This document shows positions 34,273 to 45,685 of a stretch of DNA of 50,490 nucleotides, in pieces. The notes beneath the pieces were generated by a model. It saw only the letters and a list, made by a program, of their open reading frames with translations, was not told where the DNA came from and did not search any database. The position numbers were made by a program, and so were the translations under genes. Origin of the DNA: Thermaceae bacterium (GTDB lineage: Bacteria > Deinococcota > Deinococci > Deinococcales > Marinithermaceae); assembly GCA_027061845.1 (NCBI GenBank), contig JAMOVS010000047.1:1-50490 (forward strand), written 5' to 3'. Each line of letters starts with the position of its first letter. The first letter of the stretch is position 1.

Positions 34273-35546
34273 AGCACGAGCCGCTTTCCTTCATCCCCAA
34301 GGACGCCGAGGGCCCTTGGAAGACCTACCTGGAGCAGGTGGACCGGGTGATTCCCTACCTGGGGCCGCTGGCCTACTGGGCCGAGACCTTGAAGCGTCCC
34401 AAGCGGATCCTGATCGTCGACGTGCCCATTCGCATGGACGACGGCACCGTCGCCCACTTCGAGGGCTACCGGGTTCACCACAACACCTCCCGGGGGCCGG
34501 CCAAGGGGGGCGTGCGCTACCACCCGGCGGTGACCCTCTCCGAGGTGATGGCGCTGGCCGCCTGGATGACGATCAAGAACGCCGCCGTCGGCCTTCCCTT
34601 CGGCGGCGGCAAGGGCGGGATCCGGGTGGACCCCCGGAAGCTCTCGAGCGCCGAGATCGAGCGCCTGACCCGCCGCTACACCTCCGAGATCGGGGTGCTG
34701 ATCGGTCCCAAGAAGGACATCCCCGCCCCCGACGTGGGCACCGGCCAGCGGGAGATGGCCTGGATGATGGACACCTACTCGATGAACGTCGGGGCCACCG
34801 CCCCCGGGGTGGTCACCGGCAAGCCGATCCCCCTGGGCGGCTCGCTCGGGCGTCAGGACGCCACCGGCAACGGCGTCTTCTTCGTCGCCGCGGCGGCGGC
34901 CAAGAAGATCAACCTCCCCATCGAGGGCAGCCGGGTGATCATCCAGGGCTTCGGTAACGTGGGCAACGCCGCCGCCCGCGCCTTCCACGACCACGGCGCC
35001 CGGGTGGTGGGCATCGCCGACGTCACCGGCGCCATCTACAACGAGAAGGGCATCGACCCCTACGACCTGTTGAAGTACGTGGCCGAGGCCGGCGGGGTGC
35101 GCGGCTATCCCAAGGCGGAGCCGGTGCCGGCGGCGGAGTTCTTCGGCCTGCCCGCCGAGATCGCGGTGCCGGCCGCCCTCGAGGGCGCGATCACCGAGCA
35201 AAACGCCTGGAAGATCAAGGCCAAGATGGTGGTCGAGGGGGCCAACGGCCCCACCACCCCGGCGGCCGACGACATCCTGAGGGAGCGCGGCATCCTGGTC
35301 GTCCCCGACGTGATCGCCAACGCCGGCGGCGTGATCGTCTCCTACTTCGAGTGGGTGCAGGACTTCAACTCCTACTTCTGGACCGAGGAGGAGGTCAACG
35401 AGAACCTCCGCCGGGTGATCACCGAGGCCTTCGAGTCGGTCTGGCAGACCTCGAAGGACCGCAAGGTCCCGCTCCGCACGGCGGCCTACATCGTGGCCGC
35501 TACGAGGGTGCTCGAGGCCCGCGCCCTCCGCGGCCTCTACCCCTGA
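34269..35546 (+). CDS. gdhB: Glutamate dehydrogenase catalytic subunit GdhB
   Basis: A 425-residue hexameric-type GDH interconverting glutamate and 2-oxoglutarate plus ammonia. Catalytic residues are present: [30 protein letters not shown] (Lys115 and the downstream catalytic Lys) and the IPAPDVGT aspartate. The nucleotide fold has [13 protein letters not shown]. The ORF track opens at 34077 inside gdhA; ATG 34269 overlaps the gdhA stop, keeping the two subunits stoichiometric by coupling. Confidence 0.95.
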   Translation: MKHEPLSFIPKDAEGPWKTYLEQVDRVIPYLGPLAYWAETLKRPKRILIVDVPIRMDDGTVAHFEGYRVHHNTSRGPAKGGVRYHPAVTLSEVMALAAWMTIKNAAVGLPFGGGKGGIRVDPRKLSSAEIERLTRRYTSEIGVLIGPKKDIPAPDVGTGQREMAWMMDTYSMNVGATAPGVVTGKPIPLGGSLGRQDATGNGVFFVAAAAAKKINLPIEGSRVIIQGFGNVGNAAARAFHDHGARVVGIADVTGAIYNEKGIDPYDLLKYVAEAGGVRGYPKAEPVPAAEFFGLPAEIAVPAALEGAITEQNAWKIKAKMVVEGANGPTTPAADDILRERGILVVPDVIANAGGVIVSYFEWVQDFNSYFWTEEEVNENLRRVITEAFESVWQTSKDRKVPLRTAAYIVAATRVLEARALRGLYP

Positions 35547-35562
35547 GGAGGCGTTTCCCAAA

Positions 35563-35588
35563 GGGCCGCGGCGCCGGCGCCGCGGCCC
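35563..35588 (+). terminator. 26-nt perfect palindrome after gdhB, terminator-like hairpin without T-tract
   Basis: GGGCCGCGGCGCC followed directly by its exact reverse complement, 16 nt after the gdhB stop. It would form a very stable stem, but the sequence after it is TGATATCG, with no run of T. It may be a transcript-end stabiliser or a factor-assisted terminator. Confidence 0.6.
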
Positions 35589-35607
35589 TGATATCGTGAC
35601 CCCGAGG

Positions 35608-36137
35608 ATGCCCGAGGTTCGCCTCAAGGACTTCCGCAAAGGACTCACCGAGGAGGAGTGGCGGCGCTTCTACGAGGCCTTCCGCGACCCCGAGATCGCC
35701 CGCCTGAACGGGCACAAGCCCTTGAAGCTCCCCTTTTGGGCCTTTCGTCGCATCGTCGAGGCCGAGCTTTCCCGCGGCGACCGCATCGCCTTCGGCGTCC
35801 TGGACGAGGCCGGCCGCTGGATCGGTACCGTCGAGCTCTACGAGATCACCCCCAAAAAGGCGGTCCTCGGCATCATCCTCTCGGCCAAGGACCGCTGGGG
35901 GAAGGGCTACGGGCCGGCGGCGGTGGCCGAGGCGCTCCGCTACGCCTTCGACGAACTCGGGGTGGAGGAGGTCGAGCTCCGCACCTTCCGCTGGAACGCC
36001 CGCGCCCGGCGGGCGTTTGAGAAGGCGGGCTTTCGCCTGGTGGGCTTCGTGCCCGCCCCCGGCGGCGAGGAGGACGCCCTGATGCGCATCCGCCGCCAGG
36101 AGTGGGAGGCAGGCGCGCTCGGGCATAAGATGGAGGC

Positions 36138-36141
<4 letters not shown>
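35608..36141 (+). CDS. GNAT-family N-acetyltransferase
   Basis: A 177-residue acetyltransferase of the RimJ/RimL-like (Acetyltransf_3) type. [21 protein letters not shown] is the central strand pair, [20 protein letters not shown] is the acetyl-CoA pyrophosphate loop and helix, and [28 protein letters not shown] is the C-terminal motif B. The acceptor (protein N-terminus, amino sugar or antibiotic) is unknown. I prefer ATG 35608 to the ORF-track GTG 35596, because TATCGT (35592-35597) overlaps that GTG and would be its -10. The end overlaps tkt by ATGA. Confidence 0.85.
36126..36131 (+). promoter_or_regulatory. -10-like element before transketolase
   Basis: TAAGAT, then GGAGGC, then ATG 36138. 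It lies inside the GNAT reading frame. GGAGG could also serve as a close ribosome-binding site on a read-through message, so both modes are possible. Confidence 0.42.
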
Positions 36142-38108
<1,967 letters not shown>

Positions 38109-38117
38109 AATCGGGGC

Positions 38118-39017
38118 GTGAAAAAGCGCGTCGTAAGCGTGTCCTTGGGGTCCTCCAAGCGGAACCACAAGGCCGAGGTCGAGCTTTTGGGGCAGCGGAT
38201 CGAGCTCGAGCGCATCGGTACCGACGGCGACTTTAACCGGGCGATCCAGCTGATCCAGGAGCTCGACGGCCAGGTGGACGCGATCGGCCTCGGGGGCATC
38301 GACCTCTACCTGATCGCCGCCGGGCGGCGCTACGTGATCCGGGACGCCTTGAAGCTGGCCCGGGCGGCGAAGAAGACCCCGGTGGTGGACGGCTCCGGGC
38401 TCAAGGCGACGCTGGAGCGGCAGGCGGTCTTCGAGCTCGACGAGCAACTCGGCTTTCGCGGCAAGTCCGTGCTGATCCCCTCGGCGGTGGACCGCTTCGG
38501 TATGGCCGAGGCCTTCTACCAGGTGGGGGCCAAGACGATGTACGGCGACTTCGTCTTCGCGCTGGGGATCCCCATCGTCCTCACCACTCCCACCCAGCTC
38601 GCCTGGCTGGCACGGATCTTCCTGCCCGTCTTCACCAAGCTCCCCTTCAGCTGGCTCTATCCCACCGGCAAGAAGCAGGAGGAGCAGAAGATCGACTGGC
38701 GAAGCCGCTACTTCGAGCGCGCCGACGTGATCGCGGGGGACTTCCTTTATATCCGCCGCCACCTGCCCCCCCGGGCCGAGGGCAAGATCGTGGTGGCGAA
38801 CACCACCACCAAGGAGGACCTGGCGTTCTTGAAGGAGCGGGGGGTGAAGCTGCTCGCCACCACCACCCCGCGCATCCAGGGGCGGAGCTTCGGTACCAAC
38901 GTGATGGAGGGGATGATCGTGGCCCTGGCGGGGAAGTACCCCCTTTCCGAGGCCGACTACGAGCACTGGATCCGCCGCCTCGGGCTCCACCCCGAGGTCA
39001 CCGAGCTCGCCGCGTAA
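38118..39017 (+). CDS. Conserved protein of the family often labelled quinate 5-dehydrogenase; activity unproven
   Basis: A 299-residue cytoplasmic protein. The start (KKRVVSVSLGSSKRNHKAEVELLG) and internal parts such as GLGGIDLYLIAAGRRYVIRDA and LLATTTPRIQGRSFGTNVMEG recall a Thermales/clostridial family that databases call quinate 5-dehydrogenase. I see no clear shikimate/quinate dehydrogenase catalytic Lys-Asp pair and no classic GxGxxA nucleotide motif, so the name should be treated as unproven. It starts with GTG 38118, 9 nt after tkt, behind a leaderless-type -10. Confidence 0.6.
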   Translation: MKKRVVSVSLGSSKRNHKAEVELLGQRIELERIGTDGDFNRAIQLIQELDGQVDAIGLGGIDLYLIAAGRRYVIRDALKLARAAKKTPVVDGSGLKATLERQAVFELDEQLGFRGKSVLIPSAVDRFGMAEAFYQVGAKTMYGDFVFALGIPIVLTTPTQLAWLARIFLPVFTKLPFSWLYPTGKKQEEQKIDWRSRYFERADVIAGDFLYIRRHLPPRAEGKIVVANTTTKEDLAFLKERGVKLLATTTPRIQGRSFGTNVMEGMIVALAGKYPLSEADYEHWIRRLGLHPEVTELAA

Positions 39018-39020
39018 AAT
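39015..39020 (+). promoter_or_regulatory. Possible -10 element for efp and the acc operon
   Basis: TAAAAT overlaps the upstream stop codon. With a start point near 39027 the leader would be about 16 nt and include GAGGAGGGAACG before ATG 39043. No good -35 is visible. Confidence 0.4.
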
Positions 39021-39042
39021 CTAGGTCAATGAGGAGGGAACG

Positions 39043-39600
39043 ATGATTGCGGCAACCGACCTACGGCCGGGTACCAAAGTGAAGATGGACGGCGGCCTCT
39101 GGGAGTGCATCAGCTACCAGCACCAGAAGATCGGGCGCGGCGGCGCCAAGGTGGTGGCCAAGTTCAAGAACCTGGAGACCGGGGCCACCGTGGAGCGCAC
39201 CTTCAACTCCGGCGAGCGGCTCGAAGACATCTTCGTCGAGACCCGGGAGGTGCAGTACCTCTACCCCGAGGGCGATGCCTACGTCTTCATGGACCTTGAG
39301 ACCTACGACCAGTACAGCGTCCCCGCTGCCACCGTGGGGGACGCCGCCAAGTACCTGAAAGAGGGCATGACGGTGATGGGCGACGTCTACGAGGGGCGGA
39401 TCATCAAGATCACCCCGCCCACCGTGGTCGAGCTTGAGGTCGTCGAGACCCCGCCCGGGGTCAAGGGCGACACCGTTTCCGGCGGCTCCAAGCCCGCCAC
39501 CCTGGAGACCGGGGCGGTGGTGCAGGTGCCCCTCTTCGTCAACGTCGGCGACGTGATCAAGGTCGACACCCGGACCGGCGAGTACGCCGGCCGGGTTTAG
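39043..39600 (+). CDS. efp: Translation elongation factor P
   Basis: A 185-residue three-domain EF-P (KOW-like N-domain and two OB domains) that rescues ribosomes stalled on proline runs. The domain I tip loop reads [10 protein letters not shown], with Arg32 at the modifiable position instead of the E. coli lysine. The C-terminal signature [26 protein letters not shown] is intact. No EarP or EpmA/B gene lies in this window. ATG 39043 has GAGGAGGG upstream. It heads the string with accB 10 nt downstream. Confidence 0.97.
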   Translation: MIAATDLRPGTKVKMDGGLWECISYQHQKIGRGGAKVVAKFKNLETGATVERTFNSGERLEDIFVETREVQYLYPEGDAYVFMDLETYDQYSVPAATVGDAAKYLKEGMTVMGDVYEGRIIKITPPTVVELEVVETPPGVKGDTVSGGSKPATLETGAVVQVPLFVNVGDVIKVDTRTGEYAGRV

Positions 39601-39610
39601 GAGGCGGGCG

Positions 39611-40114
39611 ATGAAGATTCGGGAGATCCGCGAGATCCTGCGGGCGATGGAGGCGACCGGGGCCAGCGAGCTCACCCTGGAGACGCCGGACTACAAGATC
39701 CAGATCAAGCGGGGCGGGACCGAGACCCCGGTTCGCGTGGTCGAGGCGGTCGCCAACCCGGCGCCGGCGGCGGCCCCGCCGCCTCCGCCGGCCCCGGCCG
39801 AGGCGGCGCCGCCTGAGCCCGAAGCCAAGGCGGAACAGGCCCCGGCGAGCGAGCACGAGGACGACTGCCCCAACTGCGTGGTGGTCAAGGCCCCGATCGT
39901 TGGCACCTTCTACCGCCGGCCGGCCCCCGACGCCGAGCCCTTCGTCAAGGAGGGCGATCGGGTGGAGAAGGGGCAGGTGCTCTGCATCATCGAGGCGATG
40001 AAGCTCTTCAACGAGATCGAGTCAGAGGTCTCGGGGATCGTCCGCAAGATCCTGGTGGAAGACGGCGCGCCGGTGGAGTACGGGCAGCCGCTCTTCCTGA
40101 TCGAGCCGACATGA
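39611..40114 (+). CDS. accB: Acetyl-CoA carboxylase biotin carboxyl carrier protein
   Basis: A 167-residue BCCP. The N-terminal part (about 1-40, [17 protein letters not shown]) resembles the start of other AccB proteins. A Pro/Ala/Glu-rich swinging linker follows (about 50-80), then the biotinyl domain with [11 protein letters not shown] and the biotinylation motif EAMKL (Lys131). It carries CO2 between biotin carboxylase and carboxyltransferase for fatty acid synthesis. It overlaps accC by ATGA. Confidence 0.96.
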   Translation: MKIREIREILRAMEATGASELTLETPDYKIQIKRGGTETPVRVVEAVANPAPAAAPPPPPAPAEAAPPEPEAKAEQAPASEHEDDCPNCVVVKAPIVGTFYRRPAPDAEPFVKEGDRVEKGQVLCIIEAMKLFNEIESEVSGIVRKILVEDGAPVEYGQPLFLIEPT

Positions 40115-41451
40115 AAAAGGTTTTGATCGCAAACCGCGGCGAGATCGCGCTGCGTATCCTGCGCACCGCCCGCGAGCTCGGGGTCAAGACGGTGGTGGTC
40201 CACTCCGAGGCCGACGCCGAGAGCCTGCCGGTGCTGCTCGCCGACGAGGCGATCTGCATCGGCCCCCCGAGCCCGGCCGAGTCCTACCTCAACATCCCCA
40301 ACATCCTCTCGGCGGCGATCGTCTCGGGGGCCGACGCCATCCACCCGGGCTACGGCTTCCTGGCTGAAAACGCGGCGTTTGCCGAGATGGTGGCCGACCA
40401 CGGCATCGCCTTCATCGGCCCCACCCCGGAGAACATGAAGCTTCTCGGCGACAAGGCCACCGCCCGCAAGATCGCCCGCGAGGCCGGGGTGCCGGTGGTC
40501 CCCGGGACCGACGAGCTGGCAAGCGTCGAGGAGGCCAAGGAGGCGGCCCAGGAGATCGGCTACCCGGTGATCTTGAAGGCCTCCGCCGGCGGCGGCGGCC
40601 GGGGCATGCGGGTGGTGCACACCGAGGAGGAGCTCGAGCGCGCCGTCTTGCAGGCCCAGGAGGAGGCCCGGGCGGCCTTCGGCAACCCCGCCGTCTACAT
40701 CGAGAAGTACATCGAGGAACCCAAGCACGTCGAGGTCCAGGTGATCGGGGACGGCAAGAAGGTGCTTCACCTCTTCGAGCGCGACTGCTCGATCCAGCGC
40801 CGCCACCAAAAGCTCCTCGAGGAGGCGCCCTCGCTGCTTCCCGACGAGGTCCGAAAAGGGCTCCTTCAAAGCGCGGTGCGGCTGGCCGAGCACGTGGGCT
40901 ACGTCTCGGCGGGAACCTTAGAGTTTTTGGTCGACCGCGAGGGCAACTACTACTTCATCGAGATGAACACCCGCATCCAGGTGGAGCACCCGGTGACCGA
41001 GATGATCACCGGGTTGGACCTGATCCGGATGCAGTTTTTGGTGGCCGGCGGCGAGCCCTTGAAGCTCCGTCAGAAGGACGTCGAGCAAAGGGGCCACGCC
41101 ATCGAGGTGCGGATCAACGCCGAGGACCCGGAGAAGAACTTCCGCCCCGCGATCGGCCAGATCGAGACCCTGCACTGGCCCGGCGGACCCGGCGTGCGGG
41201 TGGACAGCCACCTCTACGCCGGCTACAAGGTGCCGCCCTACTACGACTCGCTGCTCGGTAAGCTGATCGTCTGGGACGAGGACCGCCCCCGGGCGATCCA
41301 GCGCATGCGGCGGGCGCTTTTCGAGACCGTGCTCGAGGGCCCGGGGTTGAGGACCACGATCCCCTTCCACAAGAAGGTGCTGGACAATGCCTTCTTCCGG
41401 CGCGGGGCGGTCTACACCAACTTCGTGGCCCGGCGCATGGGGGGAGACTAG
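40111..41451 (+). CDS. accC: Acetyl-CoA carboxylase biotin carboxylase subunit
   Basis: A 446-residue ATP-grasp enzyme that carboxylates biotin on AccB using bicarbonate and ATP. Motifs are [21 protein letters not shown] at the N-terminus, [15 protein letters not shown], the glycine-rich ATP loop [33 protein letters not shown], and the active-site [17 protein letters not shown]. Length is the family norm. Confidence 0.97.
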   Translation: MKKVLIANRGEIALRILRTARELGVKTVVVHSEADAESLPVLLADEAICIGPPSPAESYLNIPNILSAAIVSGADAIHPGYGFLAENAAFAEMVADHGIAFIGPTPENMKLLGDKATARKIAREAGVPVVPGTDELASVEEAKEAAQEIGYPVILKASAGGGGRGMRVVHTEEELERAVLQAQEEARAAFGNPAVYIEKYIEEPKHVEVQVIGDGKKVLHLFERDCSIQRRHQKLLEEAPSLLPDEVRKGLLQSAVRLAEHVGYVSAGTLEFLVDREGNYYFIEMNTRIQVEHPVTEMITGLDLIRMQFLVAGGEPLKLRQKDVEQRGHAIEVRINAEDPEKNFRPAIGQIETLHWPGGPGVRVDSHLYAGYKVPPYYDSLLGKLIVWDEDRPRAIQRMRRALFETVLEGPGLRTTIPFHKKVLDNAFFRRGAVYTNFVARRMGGD

Positions 41452-41460
41452 GAGGAAGCC

Positions 41461-41781
41461 ATGGTGGATTACGAACTTTCGGAATCGGCGCTCTTGCACC
41501 TTTTGGCCTTTGCCCTCGAGGACGTCGAGGGGGTACGCCTGGCCGGTCCCCGCAAGGTGGGCGAGGTGCTCGCCGGCCGTCGCCGCTCGGCCCGGGTGCT
41601 GCGCGAGGACGACGGCGTCCGGGTGGAGCTCGGCCTGGTGGCCCGCTACGGCCGCTCGCTCCCCGAGCTCGGGCGCGAGGTCCAGCGGGCGGTGAGCGAG
41701 GCCTTCCGCGCCACCGCCGGGCTCAAGGTCAACCGGGTCGACGTGGTCTTCCTGGAGGTGGAGCCGGCCGATGCGCCGTAG
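41461..41781 (+). CDS. yqhY: Asp23/Gls24 (DUF322) family protein, YqhY-like
   Basis: A 106-residue alkaline-shock-protein-23 family member. It has an N-terminal DYELSESALLHLLAFALEDVEGVRL helix-turn typical of the family and beta strands VELGLVARYGRSLPELGREVQRAVSEAF. In Bacillus, YqhY follows accC and affects acetyl-CoA carboxylase control; the same position here suggests a similar link. The exact mechanism is unknown. It overlaps nusB by 11 nt. Confidence 0.85.
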   Translation: MVDYELSESALLHLLAFALEDVEGVRLAGPRKVGEVLAGRRRSARVLREDDGVRVELGLVARYGRSLPELGREVQRAVSEAFRATAGLKVNRVDVVFLEVEPADAP

Positions 41782-42205
41782 AGCCCGGGAGATCGCCTTC
41801 AAGGTGCTCTTCGAACACCTGGTTGGGGGCGTGCCGCTGGAGGAGGCCTGGCGGCACGCGCTCGAGCTCGAGGCCGAGCCCCTGGACGAGGAGACCCGGG
41901 CGTTTGCCCGCCGGTTGGTGGACGGATACCTAACGCACCGGGAAAAGGTGGACGAGGTTTTGAAGGAGACGATCGAGGGCTGGAGCTTCGGGCAGATGAA
42001 CCAGACCGACCTCACCGTGCTCCGGCTGGCCACCTACGAGGCCCTCTTCGAATCCACCCCCTTCGCCCCCCTGATCGAGGTGGCGGTCAAGATCGCCAAG
42101 CGCTACGGCGGCGAGGACTCCGGCCGCTTCGTCAACGGCGTCCTCTCCCGCCTGGTGCGGCGGGTCGAGGAGGGCGAGCTGCCCGCCGCCCCCCGGGAGG
42201 AGTAG
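41771..42205 (+). CDS. nusB: Transcription antitermination factor NusB
   Basis: A 144-residue all-helical RNA-binding protein that binds boxA with NusE (S10) during rRNA transcription. It starts RRRAREIAFKVLFEHLVGG, has QMNQTDLTVLRLATYEAL in the middle and ends EVAVKIAKRYGGEDSGRFVNGVLSRLV, the C-terminal family signature. ATG 41771 lies within the end of the YqhY gene. Confidence 0.95.
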   Translation: MRRRAREIAFKVLFEHLVGGVPLEEAWRHALELEAEPLDEETRAFARRLVDGYLTHREKVDEVLKETIEGWSFGQMNQTDLTVLRLATYEALFESTPFAPLIEVAVKIAKRYGGEDSGRFVNGVLSRLVRRVEEGELPAAPREE

Positions 42206-42206
42206 C

Positions 42207-43045
42207 GTGGCGGCCCGGTTCTTGTACGGGAAGCCGGTCGCCGAAAAGGTCTACGCAGAACTGAAGCGCGAGCTTCGCGAACTCCCCTTCGTCCCTCACC
42301 TGCACGTGATCCGGCTGGGGGAGGACCCGGCCTCGGCCGCCTACGTCCGCCTGAAGGCGCGGCAGGCCCGGAGGCTTGGCATCCAAAGCACGGTCCACGC
42401 CCTGCCTGAGGAAACCCCGGAAGAGGAACTCCTCGCCCGCATCGAGGCGCTGAATCAGGACCCCGAGACCGATGGGATTTTGGTCCAGCTCCCCCTGCCC
42501 AAGCACATTTCCACCGCCCGGGTTTTGGAGGCGATCGCGCCGGAGAAGGACGTGGACGGCTTTCACCCCTTGAACGTGGGGCGGCTCTGGAGCCGGGGTC
42601 CGGGGGTGGGGCTCGACCCCTGCACCCCGGCGGGGGTGATGCGCCTGCTCGAGCACTACCGCGTCCCGGTCGGGGGTCGTCGGGCGGTGGTGGTGGGCCG
42701 GAGCAACATCGTCGGCAAGCCGATGGCGGCGATGCTGCTTCACGCCGACGCCACCGTCAGCCTGGCCCACTCCAAGACCCGGGATCTCGCCGACCTCACC
42801 CGCGAGGGGGAGATTCTGGTGAGCGCGGTGGGCCGTCCGGGGTACCTTAAGCCCGAGATGGTGCGGCCGGGGGCGGTGGTGGTGGACGTGGGCATCACCC
42901 GGGTGGGGGAGGCGCTGGTGGGCGACGCCGACCCCGGGGTGGCCGAGGTCGCCGGCGCCCTGACCCCGGTCCCCGGCGGGGTGGGGCCGATGACCGTGGC
43001 CATGTTGATGCGAAACACCGTGCTCGCGGCCAAGCGGAGGCGGGG

Positions 43046-43049
<4 letters not shown>
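42207..43049 (+). CDS. folD: Bifunctional methylenetetrahydrofolate dehydrogenase/cyclohydrolase
   Basis: A 280-residue FolD interconverting methylene-, methenyl- and formyl-tetrahydrofolate. AAYVRLKARQARRLGI supplies the catalytic lysine, DGILVQLPLPKHI is the folate-site motif, DVDGFHPLNVGRL follows, and VVVGRSNIVGKPMAAMLL is the NADP motif. GTG 42207 begins just after the nusB stop. It overlaps the DUF212 gene downstream by ATGA. Confidence 0.96.
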
Positions 43050-43528
<479 letters not shown>

Positions 43529-43590
43529 GACGGCTGTCCCCCGCCAGCGGGTAGTATTAGACCGAGTATAGGTTTTTTCTGGGGGTGGTC

Positions 43591-45621
43591 ATGCTTACGC
43601 CAGTGGAAAAGCTTCTTTTCGTCCTTGCCGCCGCCGCCAGCCTTTACTTTTCCGGGATCGGCTTCTGGCGCATCTACCTCGCCTGGCGGCGGGGCAAGCC
43701 GGAGGACCGGTTCGACCGCCTTCCCGAGCGGGTGGGCCGGGCCCTCTGGCTGGTGCTGACGCAGCAGACGGTCTTCAAACGGCGCCCGATGGCGTCGTTT
43801 TTTCACGCCCTGGTCTTTTACGGCTTCGTCTATTACATGCTGGTCAACCTGGTTGACGTGGTCGAGGGCTTCTTCCCGCTGGAGCTCCGGGGCGGGTTCT
43901 GGAACGCCCACAACCTGCTGGCGGACCTCTTCACCGCCTCGGTGCTGGTGGGCATCACCGCGCTGATGATCCGCCGCTTCGTGATCCGGCCGGCCGAGCT
44001 CACCATCGCGCCCCACGTCCCGCTGCATGAAAAAGCCCGGGCCGGCATCCAGAAGGACTCCGCGATCGTGGGCGCCTTCATCTTCTTCCACGTCTCCTCG
44101 CGGCTGCTCTCCAAGGCGGCCCAGCTGGCCCACACCGAGCCTGACCCCTACCAGCCGGTGGCCAGCGCGGTGAGCGCCCTCTTCGCCGGGCTCTCGCCCG
44201 CGGGACAGGTCTTCTTCGAGCACCTCTTCTGGTGGGGCGCGATCGGCTCGATCCTCGCCTTCCTGCCCTACTTCCCGCGCTCCAAGCACATCCACCTGAT
44301 GATCTCAGGCGTCAAGCTGACCTTCCAAAAGGAGGTCCCGGGGGCGCTCCTTCCCATCGACTTCGAGGACGAGTCGGCCGAGGTCTTCGGGGTGAAGAAG
44401 CTCGAGGACTTCACCTGGCCCCGCCTGGTCGACCCCTACGCCTGCATCATGTGCAACCGCTGTCAGGAGGTCTGCCCCGCCTACACCACCGGCAAGCCGC
44501 TTTCCCCCTCCGGGATCATCATCAGCGAGCGCTACGAGTTGAACGACATCCTGCCCGAGTTCGCCGCCGGCAAGGAGAGCCCGAGGCCCCTTCTCGAGTT
44601 CGCCACCAACGAGGAGGCGCTCTGGTCCTGCACCACCTGCATGGCCTGCGTCGAGGTCTGCCCGGTGGGCAACGAGCCCATGCTCCACTTCATCGACCTG
44701 AGGCGGGAGCGGGTCCTGATGGAGGGCGAGTTTCCCGCCGAGCTGCAAAACGCCTTTAGGGGCATGGAGCGCTCGGGCAACCCCTGGGGGCTCTCGGCGG
44801 AAAAGCGCATGGACTGGGCCGAGGGCCTGCCCTTCCCGGTGCCCACCACGGCCGAGAACCCGAACCCCGAGGTGCTCTACTGGGTGGGCTGCGCCGCCAG
44901 CTACGACCCCCGGGCCCAGAAGATCGCCCGGGCGATGGCGACGATCTTCGACGCCGCCGGGCTCGACTGGGCGGTGCTCGGCAAGGAGGAAAAGTGCAGC
45001 GGCGACTCGGCCCGGCGGGCGGGGAACGAGTACCTCTTCTTCCAGCTCGCCACCGAGAACGTCGAGAAGCTGAACGCGGCGAGCCCCAAGGTGATCGTCA
45101 CCACCTGCCCCCACTGCTACCACACGATCAAGAACGAGTACCCCCAGTTCGGCGGCGAGTACCTGGTCAAGCACCACACCGAGTTCATCCAGGAGCTGGT
45201 GGAGGAGAAGAAGTTGCCGCTCTTCCCGATCCTCGAGGGCAACGCCACCTTCCACGACCCCTGCTACCTGGGCCGGCACAACGGCGTCTACGACCCGCCC
45301 CGCGACCTGGTCGCCGAGGTGGGCTTTTCCCTCACCGAGCCCGAGCGCACCCGGGAGGGGAGCTTCTGCTGCGGCGCCGGCGGGGCCCAGTTCTGGAAGG
45401 AGGAGGGGCCGGGCACGATGCGGATCTCGGAAAACCGCTACCAGGAGCTCAAGGGCACCGGCGCCGAGCTGATCGCCACCGCCTGCCCCTTCTGCATGCG
45501 CATGTTCGAGGACGAGGCGGCCCAGGACCAGGAGGGGGCTCCCGTCGTGCGCGACCTCGCCGAGCTGGTGGCCGAGGCGATCGAGGAAGAAAAACGGCGG
45601 ATCGGCCGGCTCAAGGCCTGA
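43591..45621 (+). CDS. Membrane iron-sulfur oxidoreductase (FadF / ETF:menaquinone oxidoreductase type)
   Basis: A 676-residue protein. The N-terminal ~230 residues hold about five or six helices of a NarI-like haem b domain (histidines in FFHALVFYGFVYYML, FFHVSSRLLS). Two 4Fe-4S ferredoxin motifs follow: CIMCNRCQEVCPAY from Cys285, and CTTCMACVEVCPVG. Two CCG-type domains end the protein (CPHCYHTIKNEYP, CCGAGGAQFW). This layout matches enzymes proposed to pass electrons from acyl-CoA dehydrogenases via ETF to menaquinone. ATG 43591 follows GGGGGTGG; the ORF-track GTG 43585 is two codons upstream. Confidence 0.88.
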   Translation: MLTPVEKLLFVLAAAASLYFSGIGFWRIYLAWRRGKPEDRFDRLPERVGRALWLVLTQQTVFKRRPMASFFHALVFYGFVYYMLVNLVDVVEGFFPLELRGGFWNAHNLLADLFTASVLVGITALMIRRFVIRPAELTIAPHVPLHEKARAGIQKDSAIVGAFIFFHVSSRLLSKAAQLAHTEPDPYQPVASAVSALFAGLSPAGQVFFEHLFWWGAIGSILAFLPYFPRSKHIHLMISGVKLTFQKEVPGALLPIDFEDESAEVFGVKKLEDFTWPRLVDPYACIMCNRCQEVCPAYTTGKPLSPSGIIISERYELNDILPEFAAGKESPRPLLEFATNEEALWSCTTCMACVEVCPVGNEPMLHFIDLRRERVLMEGEFPAELQNAFRGMERSGNPWGLSAEKRMDWAEGLPFPVPTTAENPNPEVLYWVGCAASYDPRAQKIARAMATIFDAAGLDWAVLGKEEKCSGDSARRAGNEYLFFQLATENVEKLNAASPKVIVTTCPHCYHTIKNEYPQFGGEYLVKHHTEFIQELVEEKKLPLFPILEGNATFHDPCYLGRHNGVYDPPRDLVAEVGFSLTEPERTREGSFCCGAGGAQFWKEEGPGTMRISENRYQELKGTGAELIATACPFCMRMFEDEAAQDQEGAPVVRDLAELVAEAIEEEKRRIGRLKA

Positions 45622-45623
45622 TA

Positions 45624-45653
45624 GGGGGGAGGGGTATGTCCCCGCCCCCTTTA
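45624..45653 (+). terminator. Hairpin terminator after the Fe-S oxidoreductase
   Basis: GGGGGAGGGG, loop TATGT and CCCCGCCCCC pair with one A/G mismatch and are followed by TTTAT. It lies directly after the stop codon. Confidence 0.65.
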
Positions 45654-45672
45654 TCCGAGTGCTTTAGTCGGA

Positions 45673-45678
45673 TATAAT
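45673..45678 (+). promoter_or_regulatory. -10 element of the sufT-like gene (leaderless type)
   Basis: A consensus TATAAT, then GCGGGTC, then ATG 45686. The ORF-track start (ATG 45677) uses the last two bases of this -10 box, so it could not be translated from this promoter. Confidence 0.65.
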
Positions 45679-45685
45679 GCGGGTC

